A DNA stretch of 64,000 nt from Todiramphus chloris collaris (taxonomy: Eukaryota > Chordata > Aves > Coraciiformes > Alcedinidae): contig JANVCC010000077.1 of NCBI GenBank assembly GCA_025345505.1, positions 10,161,163 through 10,225,162 of the forward strand. The letters are read 5' to 3'. Made by a program: the position numbers and the translations under genes. Under the pieces are notes generated by a model. It made no database searches. It had not been told where the DNA came from and saw only the letters and a program-made list of their open reading frames with translations. Shown here one piece after another: positions 1-10,613 of the stretch; the first letter of the stretch is position 1; the number at the start of each line of letters is the position of its first letter.

Positions 1-944
1 ACCACTACAGAAGTGCTAAGGAGTTATGGGTATAGTTCAGGCTGTTACAACAAGTAGTTCAGTCATTGCAAAAGCTTCATCAGTCAACATGGAGATTTGG
101 CTGGAATGGACGTGGCAGACAAGGTCAAATCCCTAGTACCTTTATGTCAAAGCATCTTTTCCTGTGTCTTCAGTGAAGCCTGGCTTTTACTTTTCAGATT
201 AAGACTTGAATTCAGAATAAGGCTTAGGCCTTCAGTTACGGAAACTTTTTAATTAAGGAACAACTTGAAGGTGCTTCCTATTTATGAGCGACTATATCCC
301 AGCCTTCTAAGACAGAGGCAGAAGGCCTGGTATTAAATTCACCAACATATTGTTTATCATGCATTAAGAAGCAGCTCTATTGAGGATGTTTTCAGTCTGG
401 ATGGGTGAAAATACAAGTTTCTCCTGAAATGGAAGACAGAAGTGTAGAACCAACCAAACAAAAAACCCCACAAAACCAAACATTAAATTGTGCTTGACTC
501 TTGATTTTAATTTTGCCATGTTTCCTTGCGCTGAGCATTTCCTTGCTATATGGTTTCTCTGATCTGTGTTTATAACTGAAGAGCTCAAGAACCAATAGTG
601 AGTCATTTTACAGAGGTTTGCTGCAGTGGTGAAACCATTTTTGAAACCACTTGGGATAATCATTAGTCCACTAGTTCTCTAGGCAATAGCCACTGGGAAG
701 CACAGTTCTGGGATATAGTGTAGTGCATTTCCTTGTTAACCTCTTCCCATAGAGACAACTTTTGGTCTACTTCATGGCAAGTGGAACTTCCAGGCAGCTC
801 TGAGTCAGCAACATCTGCATAGTCTGCATTCTCTTTCTGGCTCAGACCATTGACATCTCACTAATGCAGTGAACAGTTGCTTCAATTAAGAAATATAAAT
901 AATTTCTGTTGTGGTTTTTCTTATTTCTTTTGGTTTTGATAGGG

Positions 945-1020
945 CTAGGAATAAGATTGGACTTGATGATCTTGAAAGTCTCTTCCAGCTGAAACTGTTC
1001 TGTGATTCTATTCTATTCTT
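945..1020 (+). mobile_element. CR1 LINE 3'-end fragment
   Basis: The stretch reads like the 3' terminus of an avian CR1 element: a 'gattggacttgatgatctt' core, then a 'gtctcttccagctgaaa' line, closing with the short terminal repeats TGATTCTATTCTATTCT near 1000-1017. CR1 copies are usually cut at the 5' end and retain only this tail. The copy is diverged and has no coding capacity. Confidence 0.75.
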
Positions 1021-3269
1021 TGATTAAAAAAAAGAAGAAAAATCCAACTGTAGCGTTGATCACAAGCTTTCATTATGTAAAGAATTTCTCACCACTAGTG
1101 TTGTACTCTGGTATTGAAACATATGGCTATGGCTTACCAGAAAGCAATCTCTAAGTCTGTAAGGATTGCTGAATGATTTTATACACAAAGAGACTTGGAT
1201 TCAAGAGAAATGTTATGAATACTCCAAACCCAGATCCAAAGCGAACAAAGCTGACTTCAGCATGGGTTGCAATCGAGCCACAGGGACTGGAAAGACCTGA
1301 GCCTTGTTCTGTCTCTCTATCAGTGGATATTCTCTCTTTTGGCAAATGCAAGGTACTGTCAACTTTTCTCGAATACATGGAATTCTGTGGGAGTCCCTGT
1401 AAATTTAGCACCTCTCTGGCTTGCCAGGATGAATAATGAATGAGAGAGATTTAGTCCATGTTTCACAAAAGCAAGGCAATGTTGGAATATTTCACTGCTG
1501 TAAAAGAAAACATTATTGAGATGCATCTGAGGAGAGTATTGCTCCTTAGACCGTTGCCAAATCTGTTATGGATATGAGCCATCAGAACCTTTTTGCAAAA
1601 TAAAGAGAATGGAGTCTTTAGCAAGCCAAACTTTCTTCATATGTGCATTTTGCTGCAGAATAAAAAACACCTTCCAGCTGATGCTTTTGTGTAAGGAACA
1701 GCAATGTACCGCAAGCACGAACACTTCATCTCTCTCAAAAATCCATATGCTTGTGAAATATGAGGAAATCTGCAGTTTTACCAGATTTCTGAAGATTGAT
1801 TGTGAAGTGGTTTGGAACAAGCTGCCACTTGAATTATATTCTTTGTTGGTATTTTCTGCTGCTCCTGCTTGTTCAAAAGATTTCTAACTCCATTAAACCA
1901 CCACTATCAGCCTGTCAGCCTGGCTATATTTCTACACGTTCTTCAACAATGGAATGCAGATATCTTTCTTTTTTTCTTTCCTGGTGGCAAACCTTACTTT
2001 TTAGAATTAAACTAATAATTCTAGTTTTTGCTTAACCTTTCTTTATTTCCCACTCTCTCTGAAAGCAAAAGTTAAACTATTGCTGAGGATAGAGAGAAGT
2101 GAACATTTCTGGAGCTGGTACTGCCATCCTAACTTGAATCTCACACATACTGGAGGCAGAAGGGAGTTTTAAGACAAAACGGTACATCTTTTTGCACAAA
2201 ATCTGGTGCCTACCTTTCTAAGTGTAGACAAACAACAACAAAAACGGGGTGGCTGACTCCAGACAGTGTTTTAATCTGCATGGCTCACTGAGTTAGATAA
2301 TATTTTGCAGATGCAGGTAAAGGGAATCTGGTCCAAGAGGAACTACCAAAATAACAAGTATAGTGCATTTTCATGTTGTTCCCTACTCAGATATTCTAAA
2401 AGCATAAAATGAGGACTGGGATTAATCTGTATTATAAAAAAAGAGTCACACATCTTTTATCATAACATACCTGTCCTATCTGTTTTTCATTTCAGTGGGG
2501 ATACTAAAGAAGTAAGGCACTGTTCAGCCTCAGTAAAGACAGCATAATCTTACTTAACCCCGGGAGCCCCTTTGAGCCATATAGAACTTCATTTTTGCCT
2601 TGTTTAAAAAAACAGTAGTTTTCACTTTCCTTACAAAGGAAATTTTTTTGTTTTTTTAAAGACCTTGATTTGTTTTTAAAACAAATGTGATTATGAAGAG
2701 GTTTGTAGATTTCAGAAAGGACTCGGTTAACTAAGGCTGGAGTCAGCAAGTAGAATAAATGGACACCTTTCCTACAAGTTGCCTTTTACCTCTGCAGCTG
2801 AAGGTCTGGGACAGAAGGGAGGATGGAAGGACCACTTGGGAGCAAAATCATAGTTTCTATGGCAAGCTATTAAGGGAAAACTCCCTGGTATTGTGCTTGG
2901 GAGAAACTGATACGTCTCTCTGGAGAAAATCAACGAATACCTGCTTTAGGAGGTCAGACGGCTGTATACAGACACTGCCCAAAGTAGAATGCTCTTCAGA
3001 TAACTGGCACATTTACAGTGAATCATCCACCGTAGTCCAAATTGCTCTGTGGATACTGTTGGTGGAAATCAAGTGTGTGCATTAATGTAGAGATGTTTCA
3101 GGTTCCGTGGAGGAGGAATCCTTTCCTACAGCATTGAGTATAAAAGAATATGTTTCTGTTTGACCAGTGAGTATACTTGTGGATGTTCAAGTGCTGTTTT
3201 TCTCATTTTGAACAAAAGCAAGTAGTTCATTCCACAACCAGACGCTTGTAAAGAGAAGAATCATAGATA

Positions 3270-3848
3270 GCATTCATTAAGTTCAACAAGGATAAGTGTA
3301 AGTGTAGAGTCCTACATCTGTGGAGGAACAATACCATGTAGTGGTACAGGTTAGGAGTACACCTGCTGGAAAGCAGCCCCATGCAGAGAGCCCTTGGTGT
3401 CCTGGTGGACAATAAGTTATCCATGGAACAGCAAAGTGTCCTTGTGACCAGGAGGGACAATGGTCTCCTGGGGTGCATAAAGAAGAGTGTGGCCAGCAGG
3501 TCGAGGGAGGTTCTCCTCCCCCTCTACTCTGCACTAGTGAGACCATATCCGCAGTATTGTGTTCAGTCCTGGTCTTCCCTGTTCAAGAGGGACAGGGAAA
3601 TACTAGAGAGAGTCCAATGGAGAGCTGCAAAGATGATGAAGAGACTGGAACATCTCTCTGAGAGCCCTGGGGCTGTTTATCCTGGAAAAAGAGAATACTG
3701 AGAGGATCTTATCAATGTTTACCAATATCTGAAGGGTGGGTGCCAAGTAGAAGGGGCCAGGCTCTTTTCAGTTGTGCCCTGTGGTATGATGAGAGGTAAT
3801 AGTAGCAAGGAGAAACACAGGAAGTTCCACCTGTGATTCTATGATCCT
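3270..3848 (+). mobile_element. CR1 LINE, 5'-truncated, end of ORF2 plus deleted 3' UTR
   Basis: This is a CR1 retrotransposon copy. The frame at 3381-3701 translates as the C-terminal end of the CR1 ORF2 protein (reverse transcriptase polyprotein): LGVLVDNKLSMEQQSV, then a GLLGCIKKSVASRSREVLLP block and LFKRDREILERVQWRAAKM. It is 5'-truncated and cannot move by itself. The same coding end occurs inverted at 22322-23011 with very similar sequence, so both are fairly young. The 3' UTR is odd: 'ggaagttccacct' (to 3832) runs straight into the terminal 'gtgattctatgatc' (from 3833), whereas about 195 bp lie between these marks in the 22 kb copy. The element ends 485 bp upstream of the PLPP4 exon at 4334. 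Confidence 0.93.
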
Positions 3849-4333
3849 CTTGGTGCATTCAAAAGTGACAGTTAAAAAAAAAATACAAAAAGTAAAATAA
3901 AGAGCATTTAAGAATGTCAGGAAACTGGTGCTGGAGTCTTCTGTATTGGATAGGATCTTACTGAGAGCATGGCCTGGATGGGTTGCCTTCTAGAGCAAGG
4001 CTTAGCGTGGAAAAAATATGTAAGATCTGTATGGATCAGTGTATGAATTTTGTGGACCTTATAGACTGTTGCTTTTTCATTTATGAAGCTGACATTTTAA
4101 ATGCAGCTCCAGGCAATTACAAATCAATTAAAACCCACAGTCATATTACAGTTTTAATGGATTCATTGCCCTGTAGCTGCTAAGACAAATCATCCCACTT
4201 TGCTTAAGGTCAGGAGTTTGATAAAGATCATTCAGCCTTCCAGTTTAAAAGGAACTAACTGGAACTAATTATTAATCAGTTGAACTGAAAAGGAATTGAT
4301 GCTCTCATACATGATATTTGTTATCTCTTACAG

Positions 4334-4424
4334 GCAATTTCGTTCCTTACACCACTAGCAGTCATTTTTGTAGTGAAAATAATCCGTCGAACAGACAAGA
4401 CTGAAATTAAAGAGGCTTTCTTAG
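4334..4424 (+). CDS. PLPP4: PLPP4 coding exon, about residues 56-85
   Basis: This 91-bp exon has acceptor CAG at 4331-4333 and donor GTAATG from 4425. It opens on a full codon and leaves one base (G) for a split Ala codon, so the downstream intron is phase 1. It encodes AISFLTPLAVIFVVKIIRR followed by TDKTEIKEAFL: a hydrophobic transmembrane helix (about residues 57-72) and then a charged loop. It closely matches remembered vertebrate PLPP4, with Phe where human has Cys after AVI. No catalytic motif lies in this exon. It sits 485 bp after a CR1 copy in the upstream intron. Confidence 0.97.
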
Positions 4425-7061
4425 GTAATGTATGTCATACTTCAAGATGGAAAATGTGTGATAGCTCTCAGAGATTGATTCCAATTGTAGTCTAAGCCTT
4501 GAAGAAAACCTGTCTCCATTACAGTCCATTAGAGTAATTTTCAGAGCAGTTACAGCTGCACAAAACCTCACAAAAGCCTTTGTTTTTGTGTATGTTTCAA
4601 AATGTAAAAATTCTGTGCCTTAATGCCACAATCTAGCTAGCAAGGGCCAGCACTGAATCAGCAAAGACAAGACCATCTGAGAGATGGTTCAGATATATAT
4701 TTTTTCTGTCACAGCCAATTACTTACCTCTTATTTATACTTGCAGCTATTCTAAATTAAGGGTTTGACTGTAAAGTCCTGTGAGACTCAGCTGCTTAGTG
4801 GAGGAAATTACTCGTCTCATTGTTTTCTCTGACTTTCTCCTGGAGTTTACTGTTCCCCACTGCAAAATCCGTGCTCCTGGCTCTGCTTCTCTGATCACAA
4901 GCTGATGGTTCAGCTTAAACTGCCAGTGGAGTGAGATGTGCACTTAATCCTGAACCGTGACCTGCTATGGCTGTGCTATGGCTGAGGTCTAATTACGTTG
5001 TAGGCAGCAACTTTGAGCAGAGGAGCGGGTAGACCAAAGGGGTGGTAAGTCTTAATCTGTTCCAGCTAATTCTGGCTGTGCCTATCATTTGAAATCTTGT
5101 AGTAATACATGCCCAGATCCTTTTTACAGAGATATTGCCAGAGACCAAAATTGACTAAAGCACTTTCACTGGCAGAGGATACTTTGAAGCACTAAGAACT
5201 GCAAATGTTTTTGTTGGCAGTGTGTTTGAAATATGCCTAATTCTGTAATCCTCTTTTACTGGTTAATTTACACTTTAATTTACTGGCCTTTAGATCACAA
5301 GGTCAAACCAATACTCAGCCTTGCCCTAGCTATATAGGCTGTAACTGGCACTATGTATCTGCCTTTAAAATTTTTTTCAGACAAAGGTGGATTCCAATAG
5401 CTTACCCTTTCTCCAGTTTCTCTAACACAAGTGTGAAAAGATCCTAGTTTTGTTTCTGGCTGCTGCCAGTCATTTGTAGTAAATGTTTTATAGTGATAGT
5501 TACCGACAAGTCCATTCAGTAGAAGTAACTGATTCACAGAATGCATGCAGTCACAGTTCTGAATTTCACTTTCTGCTGTTTGAGAAGGGAAGGAGCTATG
5601 GACTAGTTCCTCCATCGCTTATTCTCATCAAGATGAAGAGTAAACTGCACTGTGTGTCTCAGAAAGCAGATATCATTACATCTCCCAGCTTTGAAAAAGG
5701 AGAATGTAGTGCTGTGACACTGCTGGTCATATGCACTTGGCTTTGTGGCAAATTTCAGCTCACTGTGCAATCGCAGTAAATAACTGAGAGGAAAACAAAT
5801 GAGCAAAATGTGAGTAAAACAAAGAAGCGTGGGATTGAGTGGTCACTATGAACATAGGTGTTAAAAGTGCAAGACTGTTTTGAATAATATCACTGCCTCT
5901 AGGATTGACTTGTTCTTTTAGTCTTGCTGGCAGCTGTTGCTGTAGTCTGAGAAAACCCTTGTTTTCGCTTTGATGGAGGACCTCTCTTTTTTCTTTTTTT
6001 TTCCTTTCCTTAATTTAAAGAAAAAATACATTCTATAGCACATATTTTTATGATCTATTGTATCCCTGGGCAAAGATTTTATGGAGAAAGGATGAGTGGT
6101 GCTGAAGTGCAGCACCTAGGGCAGCAGTCCAGTGACAAAATAGCTTGTATAGCTGTCATAATCAAATATGTTACTCTAACTGTTCTGCTAGAAATCAGAG
6201 ATTTCCCTGATAGTCTATTTGGGTTTTTTTTCCTGATGAGAAATATGATTCAGTGGCTCTTTTGTTATAAGAGGGAACTATGGTGTGGACTGCAATGTTA
6301 AATTGGTTTTAGTCTAAAAGGAGTGTATGCACTGGGTCCAAGTGCCACTGAAATCAAGACAGAGATCTCTGCAAGCTTTACATACGATTCTTCAAAAAGT
6401 CTAGGGACCTGGCATGCAAGCACAAATGAAAAAGATGATTGTCATACCTAATATGACAGCTCCTGTTTATTACTCAGATTTTAATAGGAAAATTGGTTAC
6501 ATCTGTGCATGAATGTAAATAGAAAATAGCAAGATTTTTAGTCAAAATATCCACAACCTTTTGAAATAAAAATTTAAAAAGTAATCCAATTCTAGTTTTA
6601 GCCAAGAGGCAATTCTTTAGCCTGAAAATGGGCTGTTTAATTGCACCATATGTATACATACACACACATAAGCATGTATACATATGTGTCTATGTATCTT
6701 AGCCCAAAGAGTGTAAAATTTTTGTCTGGTAAATGGCAAAGCTGATAAACACAATACTTGATTCTCCAATAATTGTTTCCATCTGATAATTTCTGCCTGT
6801 GCAAATGGTGTGATAGTAAGGCTGGTTTTGCTTAAGAAAATAAGATTTCTCAAAAGTCAAGGCAGAACAAAGCCAGTCGGGTGATTATTATGATGCTCTG
6901 GGGCCTGTCCTTAGCCTGGGTAATAAAAACAGTAGGTTGCAGAGATCATTCAGTTGTCAATCCAGCAAAGGTTTCAGTCTGAAAATCACATGCTATAATG
7001 CCACAATTTATAGCTTGGTATTTAGGTTATTATTGTTCTGTTTGTTCTTTCTGTTTTGTAG
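4425..7061 (+). other. PLPP4: PLPP4 intron, phase 1
   Basis: This is a 2.6 kb intron with donor GTAATG and a strong acceptor: a T-rich tract from about 7030 ending TTTTGTAG at 7061. It carries no mobile element that I recognise. The notable structure is a 13-bp perfect inverted repeat inside a CA/TA-rich patch at 6647-6686. The remaining bases show nothing beyond AT-rich unique sequence. Confidence 0.85.
6647..6686. repeat. Perfect 13-bp inverted repeat in CA/TA-rich DNA
   Basis: The arms CATATGTATACAT (6647-6659) and ATGTATACATATG (6674-6686) are exact reverse complements around a 14-base loop that contains a short CA run. It most likely arose from expansion of an alternating purine-pyrimidine microsatellite. 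It lies inside an intron, about 375 bp before the next exon. Confidence 0.8.
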
Positions 7062-7125
7062 CTGTTTCCTTGGCTCTAGCTCTGAACGGCGTCTGCACAA
7101 ATACCATTAAATTAATAGTGGGAAG
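7062..7125 (+). CDS. PLPP4: PLPP4 coding exon with catalytic motif C1 (part), about residues 86-107
   Basis: This 64-bp exon has acceptor TTTTGTAG and donor GTAAGT at 7126. Its first two bases finish a split Ala codon and its last two (AG) begin a split Arg codon. It encodes AVSLALALNGVCTNTIKLIVG and the start of R107. This is a membrane helix running into the first PAP2 signature, K-x6-RP, with Lys at about residue 102. That Lys and the Arg of the signature (about residue 109, in the next exon) bind the substrate phosphate in this superfamily. The intron therefore splits motif C1. The exon pairs with the next one (64 + 125 = 189 bp), so skipping both would keep the frame but destroy motifs C1 and C2. 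Confidence 0.97.
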
Positions 7126-8521
7126 GTAAGTCTTGTCATGTTAGAAATGATAGCTTTAACTGTTCAGAGAAACGAAAACGGATTGACAAATGCAAGACAT
7201 CTTAATGGAAACGTAGCAGCTGCTCCAAAGCACTTTGAATTAGAAGGGACCCCTGTGAAGCTGTCCTTTCCCCGGTGCAGATGCTGTACAGCTTCATTAT
7301 GTGGCATCCAACAGCGGCAGGAATCTATGCCCTTGTGTTTTGTTATTTGTTTGACTGCTTGGCGGATCCAGACAAACAAGGAGTTTGGAAGGAAAAGTGT
7401 GAGCTGAAATCAGTTCATTAAATTGGCATCACAGAAAGGAAGAGTCAGGTGGGAGCTGAGATGCCAGTGCCACATCTGATTAAATAGGAATCAATTGAAT
7501 ATATAAAGCAGTGCCTCTGTTTTGTGTGAAGCGCTTTACTGAGTGCGGTATTTCCAGGTAACATCAAGAACCATGGCAGAACAAATCTTGGAGCTAAGCA
7601 ATAAGTGGATTTCTAGGTAGGATGTTTTTTGAGGTTAGCATAAATTTGAATGAAGTGCTCAGAAAAATACTAACAAGCAAAGCTCTCTGGAAAACGATGA
7701 TTTTTGATTTTTTAGGTATTCTTTTGTCTCTTTATTAAAAGTTTGAATAACTTCAACTGTGAAATATGTATTTGACTTGAATTCATACACTGTGTAATAC
7801 AGTCTAATGCTGTGTTCGTTCTTCACCTGTTTTGCAGCAGTGAGGAAGCAACATTTGTACTTGGTTTCTGAAGAGCCCTCTCTGCTACAGTACTGATGCC
7901 CCGACAATAATGATACTTGGCACTTATATTTTATGAGTGCTTTTGAAATATAATTAAGAATGTCTACACCATCTTCAGGCAGACATGAGCTCATTTTGCC
8001 TGCACTCCAAGCCAACTAGTTGCTCTGTCAGCTTGTCTCTGAATCTGTGGTCACTCACCTTGCTTCTCTACATGGTTTATTAGCTCAGGATCAGTATGAC
8101 ATCAGTCAAACCTACGTGCTATCATTTAGCTTAGAGCAGGGTCAAAAGAAACTCAGAGGTTTGTTCTGTGCAGTTAGAGGGTCAGCGTCAAGGCTGGCGT
8201 TAGAATTTGGTGGTTGTTCTGGTGCCAGTCTTGTGGCCTAAGTTGTAGCCCTGTCCTCAGCTGGATGTGTCAGCAAGACTTGGGCAACTTTGTGGGGTTG
8301 TTACGCTACTTCGCTCTGTCACTGGAAGTGTGGTACAAGACTGATTGCTCTAGGCAAGGGTAAGGTCTTTTCCAACCTAAATGATGCTATGATTTATGTT
8401 TCTGTGTTAAGGCAGGAGGGAATGAACTCTGTTTGTAATAAGCAGTAAATGTAATAATCGCTTTGAGGTGTATTTGTTACTACAGCTTTTATATTTTTAA
8501 TATCCATGGTGTTTTTTGTAG
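7126..8521 (+). other. PLPP4: PLPP4 intron, phase 2
   Basis: This is a 1.4 kb intron with donor GTAAGT and acceptor TTTTTTGTAG ending at 8521. It contains a short CR1-like tail at about 8330-8397. Apart from that I see no repeat or coding signal; the open frames at 7138-7407 and 7659-8015 do not resemble known proteins. Confidence 0.85.
8330..8397 (+). mobile_element. Old CR1 LINE 3'-tail fragment
   Basis: The text 'aggtcttttccaacctaaa' followed by 'tgatgctatgattt' matches the usual end of avian CR1 elements (a 'gtcccttccaacc...attctatgat' pattern). The copy is short and diverged. The boundary on the left is uncertain and could reach back to about 8250. Confidence 0.6.
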
Positions 8522-8646
8522 ACCGCGTCCCGATTTCTTTTACCGCTGCTTTCCAGATGGAGTAATGAACTCTGAAATGCACTGCACAGGTGATCCAGAT
8601 CTGGTCTCTGAAGGCAGAAAAAGCTTTCCGAGTATCCACTCTTCCT
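8522..8646 (+). CDS. PLPP4: PLPP4 coding exon with catalytic motifs C1 (end) and C2, about residues 107-149
   Basis: This 125-bp exon has acceptor TTTTTTGTAG and donor GTAAGT at 8647. Its first base completes Arg107 and its last base (T) starts Phe149, so the next intron is phase 1. It encodes [20 protein letters not shown], then [20 protein letters not shown]. The RP that closes motif C1 lies at the start. The second PAP2 signature, PSIHS, lies at about residues 143-147, with His146 the expected proton donor for the leaving group. Ile at the third place instead of Gly is the PLPP4 form and separates it from PLPP5. The stretch between the motifs is probably an extramembrane loop with several Cys. 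The following intron is 24 kb and separates C2 from C3. Confidence 0.98.
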
Positions 8647-10343
8647 GTAAGTTCATGTAAATGCAGTGCCTCTTTCTGTAAAAAGCTGTTCTATCCGTGT
8701 TTTGGAATTGTTCTTTTCTGTGTTATATCCTGAAGCTGATTTTTGCTGGAGGGTCCTGGACTTCTGTCTTGGATCAAGTGTCTAAGAAAACGTCTTTTAA
8801 TCTGCAAAATAATTTGATTACTGTGAGCTTTTTTGTTGGTTTGGTTTGGGTTTTGTTTTTTTTTGGACAGTATTGTTTGTTGCCTTGTGCTGTTCGTTTC
8901 CAAGAACTGCCAGCTGAGTACCAGTAACTCTCCAGAATTTGTTTATCTGACCTTTTTTTTTATTATTTTTAAGGTAAGAACTTCAAATTTTCAAATTGTG
9001 CAGTATTATATAAGTGCAAACAAGTTGCGTAATGAGGTGAATGAAATTCTGAGCTGATCTTGCTTCCTTTTTCTTGTTCAAGTCCCAGAAACAGATAAGG
9101 GAGTAGTAGATGTCTGTGGATGTGTTATAAGCCGTCTCAAGTTTTATTTATAGGCTTTGATTATGTTAAAGAGACAATAGCAGAATGTATCATATGTCAT
9201 TTAGAACAAATGGTATTCATTGCTGTTTGTGGTCTTCAGATCCGATTGTCACACTTAATTGCAATCCTCTTGGCCAAGTATTTCATCAACGTGTAACAAC
9301 AAAGGCTTAAATAAGTGTGTGTATACGCTGATGTACTAGAATTTACAGATTATCCCTCAGCAAATATTATAGTTGGTCACTTCCCGTTGCTCAAATGTGA
9401 CCGTTTACTCCAAGGCTACAAAGTGTGAGGTGTAGAAGACACTCAAAGTGCTTTTGTTTTTGCACAGGCTAGAAAAGCTGTATGTGTAGCACGCATTGCG
9501 TAGCTCTGGCACATGCACTAGTCCTCTTACCGAGACTGCTCATCACACAGTGAAGTGCTTTGTCCCTGTGCCAGTGGGACAGCTATAGAAATTTTACTGG
9601 GGGTTTACTTTAACTGGTGTTGGTTTTATAAGGACTGAATTATGTTACTGCAGCTCACACAAAATTCAATAGGAGCAGACTGATGGCCCAGTGTATTGAA
9701 ATCAAAATTATGAGAACAGCTTTCTCCATCACTAATATAATATTAGCGTGTGGCTGAGTTGACTAAATTTCCTGCTACAAAGCCTTTTATTACAATGTGA
9801 TAAGAATGAGAAGGTATTATATATGCAGTAATTTTTATCTGTTGCTAAGTGCATGCTGGAGTGAGGCAATTCTGCTTGAACTACTTTGCTGTTTGAAGCC
9901 TGATGTTGTAATATCTAAGTCTCTGACAAGACTGTGTGTTTTGAAGCCTTAAAATACATACATATTTTAGTCTTATAGTGGAGAAGGGAACCATTTTCAT
10001 TTGCTCTTCTTATTATGCTGTCCTCTACTTGTTGTGTAGCAGAATTATTTGGATAACAAAGTTTGTTAGTATTACTTTATTAAGAATAGTTTATAGGTGT
10101 GTTAACTTTAGTTCCTCACTGCTACTTCATCCCCATTAGACTGAAGAGTGAACAGCAAAAAATATGATGGGAAACTGTCCTGGTTTGAGTTCTGCTGCCT
10201 TCATGGACCTATGAAGCAATGAGGATGTTGAGCATATAATAATTCATATTCAAAAAATTTGCTATAATTCCACATTTTCAGTATTATAGTTTCGTGTGTG
10301 TAATGTATGAACTATTGCTCCTCTGCCTTCCACTCCAGTCAAA

Positions 10344-10400
10344 TTTTTTTCTCTTCTCTTCTCTTCTCTTCTCTTCTCTTCTCTTCTCTTCTCTTCTCTC
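10344..10400. repeat. Pure pyrimidine tract with (CTCTT)n microsatellite
   Basis: All 57 bases are pyrimidines on the + strand: seven T, nine exact CTCTT units from 10351 to 10395, then CTCTC. Homopurine-homopyrimidine mirror repeats of this kind can form triplex (H-DNA) and tend to vary in length between individuals. Confidence 0.97.
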
Positions 10401-10586
10401 AGTTTTATAAAGCTGTCCTTCCTGCCTTAACGTGTAGGTAATTGCAAACTTTCTTTCCATAAACTCTGCCCAAGATTTTTTTTCTTGGCTCCTTTCGTCT
10501 TTTCTTCAGCAAAAGTAAAATGAAGTAGTTTTGTTTTTCAGTTTTCTGTCATCCTTTCTCTGTTGTGGAATTCATGAAACAGTACC

Positions 10587-10613
10587 AAAAAAAAAAAAAA
10601 TTTTTTTTTTTTT
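10587..10613. repeat. A14/T13 palindrome
   Basis: Fourteen A (10587-10600) are followed directly by thirteen T (10601-10613). The flanks are also nearly complementary: CAGTAC before the run and GTTACTG after it. The whole 10579-10620 stretch can fold back on itself. It may be two retroposon tails joined, or a slippage product. Confidence 0.95.

Larger units (their letters stand above)
1..4333 (+). other. PLPP4: PLPP4 intron (3' part), phase 0
   Basis: This is intron upstream of the first exon in the window. It ends in a CAG acceptor at 4331-4333, preceded by a short pyrimidine stretch. I searched by eye for the preceding PLPP4 coding sequence (EFLDPF, NIPTRLMF) and did not find it, so that exon lies further upstream. 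The intron holds a CR1 tail near 945-1020 and a longer CR1 copy at 3270-3848. Elsewhere (1-944, 1021-3269, 3849-4333) I see only AT-rich, non-repetitive sequence and short open frames without recognisable protein features. Confidence 0.85.

Noticed and set aside
3381-3701. 106-codon frame as a host gene
   Set aside because: It is the C-terminal end of the CR1 LINE ORF2 protein in a truncated copy.
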